A DNA stretch of 64,000 nucleotides, from positions 292,062-356,061 of the forward strand of contig NHNW01000045.1 of NCBI GenBank assembly GCA_002786025.1, read 5' to 3'. The translations under genes and the position numbers were made by a program. Below the pieces are notes generated by a model, which was not told the origin of the DNA, made no database searches, and worked only from the letters and a program-made list of their open reading frames with translations. Source of the stretch: Zasmidium citrigriseum. Its lineage: Eukaryota; Ascomycota; Dothideomycetes; Mycosphaerellales; Mycosphaerellaceae. Positions 10,859-21,928 of the stretch are shown here, piece after piece (the stretch's first letter is position 1; the number at the start of each line of letters is the position of its first letter).

Positions 10859-12082
10859 ATGCTTCCCAAGCTCTTCCTCTTGTCCATCCTAGTACATTTG
10901 ATCTGGGCATCGACGTCGTCCTTCAATCGCGCGACTTGTCAATTCCCAACTCGCCTTCCCCTCCAAGGATGTCCACGAAACACCCTCCTAGTCAAACCAG
11001 GCTCAAGCATCCAAGCCACAGTCGAAAGCATCCCCAACAATCACGAACAATACACGATCCTCATCCTCCCTGGAAACTACACCGAGCAAGTAAACATCAC
11101 TCGCCCAGGCCCTCTGACTCTCCTCGGCCAAACACGCCATCCCAACGACGCCAGTCGCAACACAGTCAACATAATCTGGCGCAACGCAACCGGCACCCCC
11201 TCCACAGGAACCTACGACAACGCCTACACTTCCACCCTCACAGTCGCCCCAACCCTCAACGCCAGCCTGACAGGTTCCGGTCCTACAGGCAACACCGTGC
11301 CACCAAACACCCCCTTCGGCAACATAAACTTCCGCGTCTACAACCTCAACATCATCAATGACTACGCTCCCTACTCCGCAGGTCCCGCTCTCGCGCTGAG
11401 TGTCAGCTATGCCAATGCATCCTTCTACTACTCCCAATTCCTGTCTTACCAGGACACGGTGTACATCGGCAAACTCGGCAATACATACATCTCCCACTCC
11501 ACAATCGCGGGGCAGACGGATTTCCTATACGGGTTCGGAACACTCTACATAACCCATTCTCTCCTTTCCCTGCGTTCCTGTGGTGGCGGGATAACGGCTT
11601 GGAAAGGAACGAACACTACTTTTCCAAACAAATACGGCGTGTACATCCACGACAGTACCGTTCAAGCCGCCAACGCCTCCATCGCGGAAGAGATAAAGGG
11701 GAAGTGTGCCCTCGGTCGGCCGTGGAACTCCCTCATGCGCAGCGTCTTCGCGAACACCTGCCTTGATGAGAGTATTCTTCCCGCGGGATACATAGACTGG
11801 AGCACGACGGAGCCAAGAGTCGATGAGCGTACGTCCTCGCACTCCTTTTGGTCAAAAGATTGGAACGCTTGCTAATCGCATGACATGACAGACACCTTCA
11901 TGGCCGAATACCATGACTACGGCGCGGGCTACAACAGGACTGCTCGACAAGCCAGCAATGTCACGATCGAGTTGACGAGACAGCAGTACGAACCATACTC
12001 AAGCCCAGACAAAGTATTCCAATTCCCATTCACGGGAAATTTCGGAAACACGGCTTGGATAGACAGACGTCCTGAAGCCTGA
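10859..12082 (+). CDS. Secreted pectin methylesterase (CE8)
   Basis: Two exons (10859-11828 and 11892-12082, intron 63 nt) encode 386 residues. A signal peptide occupies residues 1-~20. The right-handed beta-helix fold of carbohydrate esterase family 8 is marked by YTILILPGNYTEQ near the N-terminus, the oxyanion Gln in SYQDTVYIG, the catalytic Asp in GQTDFLYGFG and the substrate-binding Arg in LGRPWN. It de-esterifies plant pectin, releasing methanol and exposing pectate to lyases and polygalacturonases. Many N-x-S/T sites agree with secretion. The second exon supplies the C-terminal region with TGNFGNTAWIDRRPEA. Plant-associated lifestyle is inferred from this gene. No neighbouring pectinase is present. 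Confidence 0.9.
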
Positions 12083-12889
12083 CATGCATGTATGAACAAC
12101 AACCGCCGATAAACCATCCTATCGATTGCTTCCGATGGGGGTATAAGTCTAACTAGCTACATACATACACATCTTCTAACGCCGGGGATAAGTATGCCAT
12201 CAATCCTATCCTATCATTCACATCATCCGATGGGGGTATACTGCAGATAAGCAAAAAACTCAGTTGTACAGCAAGCAACAAGAAACCTTCTTCTCCATCC
12301 ACAACAGCTTCCTTCCATATCGCTATCACATGCGGTGCTGGACGATGATCAAACCTCCTCCTGGTATCTTCCCCGGAATCGAACGCGGTGCCATGGAACC
12401 GTTGCATGCACACGCAGTGCATGTGGCCGCGGTCTGTCCATACAGACCCGGGGTGACGTTGTCCGGAAGGGAGATTCCAACAGCCAAGGCCTCACCGAGA
12501 CGACTTGGCGCAGCAATGCCCAGCTTCCGCTATTTCGCTCGGCGTTGCGTGCACGCCACGCGAGCTTTCTTGGGCCTCGTGGTCAGAAGTCTCATGCCTC
12601 CTGGCTTTGTCGATTCATCGCAAATTCGCTGGATCGTTGAATGCCGTTTCGCCCTTGACGTCGTGAATGTAGGCTCCCGTCCGTGACATCGATTCGTTGT
12701 ATGAAGTCGAAGTCGACGATTCCAGCCCCGAAAAACGCCACGAGGAATGGACCGGCTTCCTTCGCCAAGGGAATCCTTCGGGCGCAGATCTGCATCTCGC
12801 GCTGATCAATGTTGGTTTCGCAGCCATGTGACAGATGGGCCATCCCATCAATTTCGTTTCGTAGTCGAAGTGGTGGCGGCGGATGGTGA
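12083..12889. other. No gene seen; contains a compact multi-hairpin segment
   Basis: Convergent 3' flanks of the pectinesterase and the Cys-rich protein. It contains a 15-bp direct repeat (12131 and 12226) and a segment at 12371-12453 where the ends (ccccgg/ccgggg) pair and enclose a 7-bp hairpin with GGTCTGT/ACAGACC arms and a 7-bp hairpin with CATGCAC/GTGCATG arms. Open frames here (12264-12686 plus) look non-coding. Confidence 0.4.
12131..12240. repeat. 15-bp direct repeat, two copies 95 bp apart
   Basis: The sequence tccgatgggggtata occurs at 12131-12145 and again at 12226-12240, just after the pectinesterase stop codon. The bases between are AT-rich and differ, so it is not a simple tandem repeat. 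It could be footprint-like, a processing signal, or chance. Confidence 0.6.
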
Positions 12890-13534
12890 TCAGGCAATCT
12901 TAAACAGATTCGAGTTGCTGAGGTTGAACTTGCCCGACATGCGTTTCCAGCCGCGCGAGAAGGATTCTCGTCGTTTGACGAAGCGTGCGGTGGAATAGGA
13001 TGATTTGGAGGACGATTCCTGGGAACTGCTCTCGATCCTGGCGATGGCGGTTGCGTAGGTTGGGTAGTTCTTTCGAGCGGAGGGTAGGACTTCGTGGGGA
13101 TCGGACGAGATGTAGATGTTGATTCGGTCGTTCATGTCCTTTGCGCGTTGCGAGCGGTCAAGTTCGATGCTGCAGCCGCTGGACTGTCGGGATAGAGGAC
13201 TCATGAATGGGAGACCGATGGCGTTGTTGATAGTACCGCAACTGCCCCTGCGGTTGGCGTTGGCGATGGCAGGAGTCATGCCCATTTCCGAGATAGTTGG
13301 TGAAGATGCGACGGAGCTGGCAGAAGAGCAACTCCCAAACAGTCTGTGAGTCGACTGGTGATGGTTGCCGGCGCCGTCGCAGAAAGGACAACTTTCGAGC
13401 CTTTTCTCCCAGCCTTGAAGCTTCAGTTTCTCGGGACAGTTGGCCAGATTGTTGCCGGGATCGCAAGGGCGGACGAGTTCGTACCAGCGGTGGGAGCACG
13501 GGGCGGTGGTTACATGGAGGCCGGCGAGGCACAT
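12890..13534 (-). CDS. Hypothetical fungal protein, Cys/His N-terminus and Ser-rich tail
   Basis: A 214-residue single-exon protein. Residues 1-52 carry Cys and His in zinc-ligand-like spacing (MCL..., PCSHRW, RPCDPGN, NCPEK, SCPFCDG), a layout often seen in short filamentous-fungal proteins of unknown role. The middle and C-terminus are Ser-rich and basic (SSSQESSSKSSYS, then FVKRRESFSRGWKRMSGKF), with several RxxS sites. No signal peptide or membrane segment. It probably acts inside the cell and may be phosphorylated; neither is proven. An N-terminal zinc-binding role is inferred only from residue spacing. Confidence 0.6.
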   Translation of the reverse strand: MCLAGLHVTTAPCSHRWYELVRPCDPGNNLANCPEKLKLQGWEKRLESCPFCDGAGNHHQSTHRLFGSCSSASSVASSPTISEMGMTPAIANANRRGSCGTINNAIGLPFMSPLSRQSSGCSIELDRSQRAKDMNDRINIYISSDPHEVLPSARKNYPTYATAIARIESSSQESSSKSSYSTARFVKRRESFSRGWKRMSGKFNLSNSNLFKIA

Positions 13535-15699
13535 GCCAGGCAGGGTGTGAGTGGATGTGAAGAAGCTTGGAGTCTGGAGAAGAAGTGGGTGGTGGTTTTG
13601 TGGGGTCGGGTATTAGTATGGCTAGTGGCGGAGACTGAGGACAAAGCGGGACCCGTGGTTGTGGGTGCGCTCGCCTGGAGTTGTTGTTAAGGTGATGCTG
13701 TCGCGTTCGAATACGCGAGCGGCGGCGTCGTTAATAGGCGGCGGTACGGGCGATGAGTACCTATGACGACGGCGGGCGATGATGAGGTGAGGCGTATCGA
13801 AGCGTCGGGGTGGGCAGAGTGAAACCAGGGCCGGGTTTTGTTTCACGACTGGCCGTCGCGGGGTGGTGCAGAGTGCGTTGTGCAGGGTGCTGCTTGGGGC
13901 ATCAATCGTGCGATGCGGCCATGCCAGTCGTCGGCGCGCACTTGTTCATGTGGTGTGTGGCTCGGCGGGCAAACTCTATGGCGACCTGCAGCTTCTTGGC
14001 CAGAGTCCTGCGTGTTGGTTCTGGTTCTGAGGGCGAGCTGAAGGCTGAGGCGCAGAGTAAGCGTAGATGATGCGCTGGCCGGCTGCGATGAATGATGGAA
14101 GTGAGGAAGGCTCAGGTCCAGATGCACGGCAGAAAGTCAGGCAGGCAGGCACGAAAGACCCTCGATCTTCCAAGAAACGTCGCCGTTGATAGCAAAAAGT
14201 GTGGTGATGAGGAAGAGCGCAGTCAAGAAAACGTCCAAAAGCATGGCAACTGCGAAAGTCCAGTCATCCCTTTCCTGTCCTCCCTCCTCCCGCCCTCCGC
14301 CCCCTGCACGCTCATCTTGTTGCTGCCCATCCCACCCCAGGCCACGCTGCCGGCGTCGAAGCCTCCCGAGCAATGCCGGCTACAAGACAACACGATCTGC
14401 CAGATGGCGCCCCGGCCCTTGCCACGCGCCCAAACAGCTAACCCAAACGAACCTCTTAGCCCATCGGCAAGGAAAGCTGCATACCCGCTGCGCTCCTCCC
14501 GTCGTCGTCTAGATTTTTTCATGATTTCCACGCCCACCGCTCCGCCGGACAGCGAGCGAAAAGACCATCTACCCACTACCCTCCTCGCACGTGGTCCATC
14601 ATCCCACGCATCTCGCAAGCCAACAGTCGCACACAGATCTGCTGCTGTGTGTGACAGCTGTAACACCGCCAAGCCCTCACTACCAACAAAAGCAGCAAGC
14701 ATCCCGATATCCAGGCTTCGCAGTCTTCGGATCCCGAGACTTATCAGAGCACTTATCACGCGAGTCCCGAGCTTCTACCTGGGTATGATCTATCCTCCCG
14801 ATCGCGCTGCGCTCCGCCGTGAGGCTGTGTTACGCAGGACCATATATTCCGATTGCTTACCGCGGCAAAGAGCAGAGGCCCTGGTCACTTTCCTCACTGC
14901 GTTCGTCACGGAGCACAAAGCCAATCTTCCTATCTCAAAACACAGCAAAAACCTTCACCTTCACCGCAAACGCTTGGTATGCCCCCTCCGATGCTTAACC
15001 ACCTATCCGCCAGCACGTGGCCGAAACAGCGACCATCAAATCCTCAACACACTGCACAACAACAACAACAACTCACCTTGCAAAACTTGTTCTGCAGAAT
15101 CTGGGGCGGATCCATCTCCCCGACACCTACTAAACAAGCGTCCACGCCGGCGCCCGCGGATAGTACGAACACCGCCATCCAGGCTGTTGGCTTTTTCTTC
15201 ATCCGTACACCGACAAGTCACGTCTCGTATCGCTATGGGTGATTCGTTTGGACCTTGACGATGCCCAACGCGATAGCCGCACAGATATCGAAATTCGTGT
15301 TGTACGCGCACACAAACGACAGGTAGGATTTTCTCCCGTTTGCATGTGAAAGTCCGCTCACGTTCGAGACCGCTCACCGAACATCCCACTCCACTCAACC
15401 GGACACAACTCCGTTTGCCGCTCACATGTCGGTGTGAAGAACGAACGGTAGACATTGTCAATAATACATGTTCCATTCCCTTATCTTATCTGCGAACTTT
15501 TGGTTTGATACTCAAACGAAAGCTGTCGCTTCCCATCTGCGACTTCCCGCCCCAAACGCTCCGATAAGAACAAACACTCTATGCAAAACAAGGTGGTTCA
15601 AAGTATTGGTGCGACTCGCCCCCAGTCGCACATGCGAAGAACGCCGCAAACACCATGCAGAAATCGACTTGTCAATGAACGAGGACTTTTGTGTTGATA
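13535..15699. other. Gene-poor 2.2 kb with low-confidence open frames
   Basis: The longest frame (14092-15258 plus, 388 codons) is rich in Pro, Ser and Arg, has no domain and is overlapped by an open antisense frame (14223-14759). An (AAC)5 microsatellite lies at 15058-15072. I see no supportable gene. The region separates the Cys/His protein from ILV2 and may include its 5' regulatory DNA and the 3' flank of ILV2. Confidence 0.45.
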
Positions 15700-17883
15700 T
15701 TACCGTCCGGATCGCTCCCTGGTCTTTTGTCGTCTCGCCTTCTCCTTCGCTTCGTCGTACACAAGGAACTCGTGCAGAGCGCTGCCACCGGGCACCATGG
15801 GCAGGACTGGCACCTTCTGATCGGTCACGACCTCGAGGAAAGCAGGACCTTCACCAGAGCCGTTGATCAACCACTCGATGTCGTCCTTCAAAGTCGCCAG
15901 CTTCGTGGTCCGTCGGGCGGGCACATGCATAGCCTCAGCAAGCTTCACGAAATCGGGATTCCTCTGGTGGGTGTGTGCGAATCGGTCGTTGTAGAACAGA
16001 GATTGCCACTGTGTGACCATTCCTTGCTCCTCGTTGTTCAGGACGATCACCTTGACGCCAATGTTGAATTCAGCCGCAGTGCCAAGCTCCGTCTGGGTCA
16101 TCAAGAACGATGCATCGCCATCAATGTCCACGACGAGCTTCTCTGGCTGTGCGACTTTGGCGCCGATAGCTGCTGGCAATCCGTAACCCATCGTGCCCAG
16201 ACCGCCGGAGGTGATCATCGAGCGAGGCGTCCGCCATCGGAAGTGTTGTGCTGCCCACATTTGATGCTGACCAACTCCGGTTGCGATGATCGTGTCCTCT
16301 TTCCTGTCCGCAGTCATATCTGAGAGGGTGGTGATAACAGTCTGAGGCTTGATCATGGCGTCTGGTCCATCTTCCTTTTCGTATGCCCACGGGAATCGCT
16401 CCTTCCAGGCGTTGATCTGGCCGAACCATTCTTTTCTTTGTTCCTGAGTTCTTGATTCGATGTGAGGCATGAGGAGGGCCAAGTTAGCCGTCACATCACC
16501 CTCGACAGCCTCGGTTGCTTGGACAACCTTGTTAATGTTCTTTGGCATGATATCGAAGTGAATGATACCACCACGGCCTTCCGAAGCTGCGAGACGTGCC
16601 TGAGGAGCAAATCGAGCCACAGCACCGGTGATACGATCGTCGAATCGACCACCCAGAGCAATGATCAGGTCCGCCTCCTGCATTGCCATATTGGCATACG
16701 CTGAGCCGTGCATTCCCAGCATGTGGAGAGCCTTTGGATCAAGCTCATCGAAGCCGCCCAATCCTTGCAGAGTGGTTGTCACAGGGATCTGCGACTTCTC
16801 AGACAGCTCCTTCAAGAGTTTGGGACCATCTGGATGACCGAGGACACCCTGGCCGGCGTAGATGACAGGCTTCTTGGCGACGTTGATCAGATTTGCCGAG
16901 CGTCGAATGCTGCCATCAAGCTGTTTCAGAGAGAGCTCACGGGCGGCCATCGTTGCGGCAGATGGATGTGTGGGGAGAGTGGACGCCATTGGGATTGGCC
17001 TCTGGAGCTTTCCAGCTGTGACATCCTTTGGCAAATCGACCAAGACTGGGCCAGGTCTGCCAGAAGTTGCAATCTCGAAAGCCTCGTTTATCCTTCTGGG
17101 CAGCTCCGCAACATTCTTGACCATGACGTTCCACTTTGTGCAAGCTCTTGAAATGCCAACGGTGTCTGCCTCTTGGAAAGCATCCGAACCTATCGCCGAG
17201 GTCACGACCTGCCCGCAGAAAACGACCATCGGAGTACCATCCATCAAAGCATCTTGCATCGGCGTGATGGTGTTCGTAGCGCCGGGACCAGAAGTGACAA
17301 CGACAACACCCGGCTTCCCAGAAGCTCGGGCGTATCCCTCGGCCATGTGCCCGGCACCCTGTTCATGTCTAGGCAGGATAAAGTCGAATTTGTCGCTGTT
17401 GTATATGGCATCGAAGACAGGCAAGATAGCGCCGCCAGGGTAACCAACTAGCGCACAGTGTTAGCGCATCTGCGACAAATTTGAAGTCTTTGTGGTGTTG
17501 GTATTGTTGTACGTACAGACGTGCTTCACGCCATGCCGCAGCATCATCTCGTGGAATATCTCACCGCCCGTCATGCCGACGAAGCTGTGATCCATCTCTG
17601 GTTGCCGGAAGGGCTGCAGAGGCTGGACGTCTCGAATTTTCTCATCGCGGTTGAAGGCAGGACTGGGCACGGCTCTTTGGGGCGATGCGGCGGTCGCGGC
17701 TTGTGCTGAGCGTGTCGCGGTGTCTGATACATTTCTTCGCGCGGGCTGTTGTTGCTGACTTGACTGTGTCTGTGGCGAGTGTTTTCGGTAGGGAGAGATG
17801 GCGGCCGGTGCTGGGGTGGTCGAGAATCGGCGTGCTCGGGGCAGGCTTTGGATGGCCTTTTTGGCCGCGTTGGACTGGAACAT
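15700..17883 (-). CDS. ILV2: Acetolactate synthase catalytic subunit
   Basis: Two exons (17517-17883 and 15700-17447, intron 69 nt) encode 704 residues. The splice restores the invariant HVFGYPGGAILPVFDAIY. The ThDP-binding Glu lies in RHEQGAGHMAEGYARASG; the C-terminal ThDP/Mg motif is IDGDASFLMTQTELGTAAEFN; the central FAD-binding domain and QVVTSAIGSDAFQE are also present. The enzyme condenses two pyruvates, or pyruvate and 2-oxobutyrate, in the first shared step of valine and isoleucine synthesis in mitochondria. The first ~80 residues are Ser/Gln/Arg-rich and low in acid, as in a mitochondrial presequence. An in-frame Met at 17964 is possible, but the Met at 17883 gives the better targeting peptide. 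It is divergent from the TRAPPC12-like gene across ~320 bp. Confidence 0.95.
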
Positions 17884-18200
17884 GGTGGCCGTCGTCGTCC
17901 AGGCAAGCGAATGGACGGGAGAACAGTCAATGGGAGAGCGGAGAGGTGTGTGTATTGAGGGCAAAAGGGTTTTGAGTCAATGGCAAGAGTCACATTTGTC
18001 TCGTCCAAGTGCCTGGCCGAGATCCTGGACCACTCAGCCAATCACACCCACTCGTTTCAAATTGCGGGGTCCGCTTAGCGTCGTTCCTGCCCGACCTCGG
18101 CGCGGACAGATGGTAACCACACCTGCAGACTAGGGGGCATGTGAAAGCAGCTCAGGTGAATGAAAGGAGTGCAGTCTTTGTTGTGCTGCCGGAGAACAAT
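17884..18200. promoter_or_regulatory. Divergent promoter ILV2 / TRAPPC12-like
   Basis: 317 bp separates the start codons of two oppositely transcribed genes, so it must carry both promoters. I do not see a clear TATA box, and no factor site is assigned with confidence. Confidence 0.6.
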
Positions 18201-19546
18201 ATGGAGACGCCACGGTCGCCACCAGGGAGTGTTCGTCGTCACGGGAGAAACATCTCACACCCTACGCCCAGGCAGGCTGCTAGGGGACCTCTAGAGGAGG
18301 CAACTGATGAGTATGTCAAAAGTATTCCAACTCATTTAAATAAATCGTTAATGAGCGCTTATGCAGTCCATTAGCCGAGAGTACTCAATCCCCTGAAATT
18401 CCAGAAGCAACGCCATCAGTCACCTCAGGGAGGACTACTGCCACCTCCACTCCTCAACTCCCACCAGCTTCACTCCCGTCAACAAGACCTCCTATCAGCC
18501 TTCACTTCCTGCAGGACAGCGACTCGTATCACCAGCTCTTCGTCGATGACATCCCCAAAGCCTTTCTCGACCCGCAACGCCAACCTTCACTAAACGCCAC
18601 CCTCCCGGAACTTCTCCAAGGAGGCCACTTCAGACGAGCAGCCGAGAAGTCGCTCAGAGATCTCCTAGCCAGCCCTTCAGATGCAGCCGAGCAGATCCTT
18701 GAATTACTATACACTCGACTAGCCTGCTTGATCTTGATCTCCCGGCCAGACATTGCTGCACAAGAAGCAATTCCGCTCATTGATCTCCTAGGGCGTAACT
18801 CACCTGGAGCTAATGACATCTTGCCTTTGGTGCCTTGGGAGCTTCGACTTCTCTTAGTCCGCTTGCAGTCAATAGGGGCTCAGGATGGCGGTCGACGTGG
18901 AATCATGGCCTTGTATTCACTCGCTGGCGAAGTGAGGGCCAATCACCGAAAGGCGCAGGAAAACGGTGAAGAGGAGAGTATCACGCTTTGGACCGCAAGA
19001 CTAAAAGACTTAGGTCTACGAGTGTGCGATGCCTTGGTTGAGATGGGTGAATTGGAGACCGCCACCCGGCACCTGGATACACTCACTGATGTGGACGCGG
19101 ACGAGTTAGCATACAGAAAGGCCCTGCTTCGTGTACGAGTAGGCGACGTCGCCGGCGCCAGTCGATCCGCAAGCAACATAAAAGATGACACAAGAAGAAA
19201 AGGTTTCGAAGCATTACTCAAGGTCGCTGATGGTGATTACACTACCGCAGTAGAAAGCTGGCAGTCTCTCGTTGCCGACTACCCAGACCACGAACACTTC
19301 GCCCAAAACGCCGCCGTCTCCCTGCTCTACACCGGCCACATCACCTCTGCGCGAGACGTCCTCGAAGACCTCTCCTCCCGCACGCCAATGTTCCCCACCT
19401 TACTCTTCAACCTCAGCACCGTCTACGAACTCTGCAGCGAAAAAGCCCTAGAAAGGAAAACCCTACTCACCGAACAAGCCGCCTCTAAAATTCCAGGTCC
19501 ACAAAGCGGAGGCTGGGAACGCGCAAACTTCGAATTCAAACTCTAG
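18201..19546 (+). CDS. TRAPPC12-like TPR protein (trafficking)
   Basis: Two exons (18201-18310 and 18367-19546, intron 56 nt) encode 429 residues. The first ~75 residues are Pro/Ser/Thr-rich and probably disordered; then FLQDSDSYHQLFVDDIPKAF begins the folded part. Helical repeats occupy ~125-420, including GELETATRHLDTL, GDVAGASRSA, ADGDYTTAVESWQSLV and YTGHITSARDVLEDL, matching the TPR array and characteristic C-terminus (LFNLSTVYELCSEKALERK) of TRAPPC12, a subunit of the TRAPP tethering complex in ER-Golgi traffic. Length agrees with filamentous-fungal homologues. Its stop codon overlaps that of the convergent gene at 19543. Assignment rests on motif memory, so a related TPR protein remains possible. 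Confidence 0.8.
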
Positions 19547-20136
19547 AGCTCCTGGGATTCCGTCGCTGGAGGAGGAGTCTCCTCAGGCGTGACATTCTCC
19601 TTATCATCGTCCGGTCCGACCAATGTATTCGCCAACTCCTCGTCCTCGGCCTTCCGCGCTAGTTTATGCAGCTCTACTGCTTTCTTCCTCTGCTCCCTCG
19701 CCGCTGCGATCGGGAACCGCGTATGGCAATATCCGACCCGTCCGATCACCACGTCCCAACTTACCATCGCCTGCTCAGCGTAATGCGCCCTCTCGCCAGC
19801 GCTCTCTGGTAGGACTTCCTCCGTCGCCAGCAACATGAACGTTTTGGCCTTGATTGTGTCGGAGAGCGGCTCTGAGGCCAGGATGCCGAAGCATTGGTCT
19901 TGACAGAGGACGAACTGCTTGTTGTGGAAGGCTTGCTCCGCTCGGTGGTATTCGGTTATCAGATGTTCGGTGAGGTAGGCGTTGGTGCGGCGGTTGTAGC
20001 TCCATTTGCTGACGATTTGGGGGTGTGCGACGCGCAGGTTGTGGATGTCGTGGGTTGTGCCTGTGATGCTGGTGCGCCGGGGTGGTGGGATGGTGCTTGG
20101 GTGTGGGAAGTTTGTATAGTAGCGCCTGGTGGCCAT
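19543..20136 (-). CDS. Hypothetical conserved intracellular protein (TPR-like helical)
   Basis: A 197-residue single-exon protein with start at MATRRYYTNFPHP; the frame is open 47 codons further up, but those look non-coding. The N-terminus is Pro/Arg-rich. Residues ~45-150 are helical and look like one or two TPR-type hairpins (NAYLTEHLITEYHRAEQAFHN..., then IKAKTFMLLATEEV, AGERAHYAEQAMVSWDVVIGRVG). The C-terminus is acidic and disordered (DDDKENVTPEETPPP). No signal peptide. Function unknown. It converges on the TRAPPC12-like gene, and their stop codons share the four bases CTAG. Confidence 0.65.
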   Translation of the reverse strand: MATRRYYTNFPHPSTIPPPRRTSITGTTHDIHNLRVAHPQIVSKWSYNRRTNAYLTEHLITEYHRAEQAFHNKQFVLCQDQCFGILASEPLSDTIKAKTFMLLATEEVLPESAGERAHYAEQAMVSWDVVIGRVGYCHTRFPIAAAREQRKKAVELHKLARKAEDEELANTLVGPDDDKENVTPEETPPPATESQEL

Positions 20137-20700
20137 GGTGGTTGGGTATAGGAGGGGAATTTGTGGATTGATATGGTTTGTGTGTTGGTTTGCGGTAGTG
20201 GCGAGCCTGAGACATATGGTTCTTATAAGGTCAGCCTCTGAAAGCAATTGGTTTGAGTGAATGGAAAGGTGCATCATTCAATCAGAGAACAATGGCGGTG
20301 GTGCCTGCTGGTATTCACTCGATGCAGCGATGTCTTTCTGTGGGAGGACGAGCTTCACGCAGTAAAGATATAGCATGAGATAGAACTCACTACTACACTT
20401 TGCATGCAAAGTTCTTGCATCGCTTCATCATTCACCATTACCAAGTCCATCCAATCCGCCCATTTTGCAAGCTGGAACAGCGGCTTGAAGATCTTAGATC
20501 ACGAAAGGGCATATCTTTAGGCCCTTCTGGCGTCGTTATTTGCGAGTGGTTCGAGATCACAGCCCTAGAATTCGGCTCACGGCCTGATCGACGCCCTGCG
20601 TCTAGTCTCTGACGCTCTCGAAGAGCGACCGTGAGCAAAGAGTCTTTGATTTCGGCCATTTCGGGCGTGGAGTAGATTCCTCCCGTGGGATACCATTTCC
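20137..20700. other. Intergenic, with possible lost C-terminal tail of DUS4
   Basis: On the minus strand a frame runs from about 20716 to 20438. It reads protein-like (for example KWYPTGGIYSTPEMAEIKDS) and would continue DUS4 if the run of five G just before the DUS4 stop contained six. Otherwise no gene is seen. Confidence 0.4.
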
Positions 20701-21928
20701 TCACGCTCTCCCCCACCGCCCCTCCACAAAATCAATCAAATCCACCAAATCCTCACACGCCATCAATTCCCTCTTCACTTTCTTCGTCATGCCCTCCATC
20801 CTCCCCGTCATCTCGCTGACATGATGCAACACCAAAGGAAAAGGGATCGGACATCGCACCGTCCGTTCGATGAATTCTCGCAAACACTCCACTGTGGTGA
20901 TGTCGGAGCCTGTGAAGAGGGAAGGGTTCTCTAGAATGCCGCGGGCGGCCATGACGCCGTCGGCTTGCGTGAGAGAGGCGATTCTTTTGACGTCGGAGAG
21001 GGTGTATGCGTCGCCGTTGGCGAGCATAGGGACGGTGATGTAGGGGCGGAGTTGGCGGATGGCGTCGTAGTCGGGTGGTGTGCTGGAGCGTTGAGAGCGG
21101 AGACGGCCGTGGACTGTTATGTAGTCGACGCCGGCTTTTTGGACGGTCTGGACCCAGCGGATTGTTTGTCTATCGACAATCCCAGTTAGTAAAAGCAACC
21201 CCGGAAAACAAAGTCCAACTTACTCCAAATCCTTGTGAATCCTTATCTTAACACTAACACTAATCCCCCACCCAACCCTCTCCCTAATCCTCTCCACCAT
21301 CGCTCTCACAAGTTCCGGATCCTCCATCAACGCACACCCGATCCCCTCCTTAATGGCCCAAGACTGCGGACACCCGCAATTCAGATCCACGCCATCGACC
21401 CAAGGACTGATCATCTCCGCGGCGCGGGCGAACTCATCCGGATCGTGAGACGCGAATTGCGCGATAAGTGCATGGTTGGGTGATCGTTCGAGAGGGTGGG
21501 TGGTAAAGTCCGAGTCTCGGGCGATGGAGGACCGGATGAATTCGTGGGCGAGCATCATGGGGGTGTAGATTATGTCGACGGATTGGGAGTGGAGAAGGAG
21601 ACGGAAGGGGAGTTTGGAGTAGCTGAGTCCTCTTAGTTCTGGATCTTAATGGGTCTGGGTGGATGGAGTGTGTTACCGGACCATAGGTGCTGAGACTGAA
21701 GGAAGTATTAGATGAAAGAAAGAGCAAAAAGTTCAAAGATTGCAAAAACTCACCGTGTAGAGGTCTTCCCTCTCGTGTCGCAGCATTGAAGAGATTATGC
21801 ACGCTAAGCAAAAGGAAACAGTCAGAATGTGTAGTCATCTTTGATCTCTCGTGCGGCATTTCTCACCGCGATCGCTGCTGTCCACCACCGCCATTTGGCA
21901 CATGCTGTGCTTCATCAATACTGCCCAT
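20701..21928 (-). CDS. DUS4: tRNA-dihydrouridine synthase, Dus4 type (5 exons)
   Basis: Exons 21867-21928, 21754-21803, 21677-21695, 21224-21631 and 20701-21169 join in frame to 335 residues; exon 3 is only 19 nt. Motifs appear in the canonical order: SAPMVRGLSYSKLPFR (FMN site), YTPMMLAHEF, GVDLNCGCPQ with the catalytic Cys, GIGCALMEDPELV, VSVKIRIHKD, YITVHGRLRSQRSS, PMLANGDAY and GVMAARGILENPSLF. The enzyme reduces uridine to dihydrouridine at positions 20a/20b of cytoplasmic tRNAs with FMN and NADPH. The C-terminus LIDFVEGRWGRA is close to the usual Dus4 end, but one extra G in the preceding G run would extend it by about 90 residues. The 45-nt intron 3 has the weakest sites. Confidence 0.88.

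Noticed and set aside
12371..12453. Type II tRNA gene on the minus strand
   Set aside because: B-box-like TTCGATT is present, but the T-stem does not pair, the D-arm is wrong and no A-box is seen; kept only as a structured segment.
14092..15258. 388-codon plus-strand open frame
   Set aside because: Pro/Ser/Arg-rich with no domain or signal peptide, overlapped by open antisense frames; looks like a chance frame in GC-rich, stop-poor DNA.
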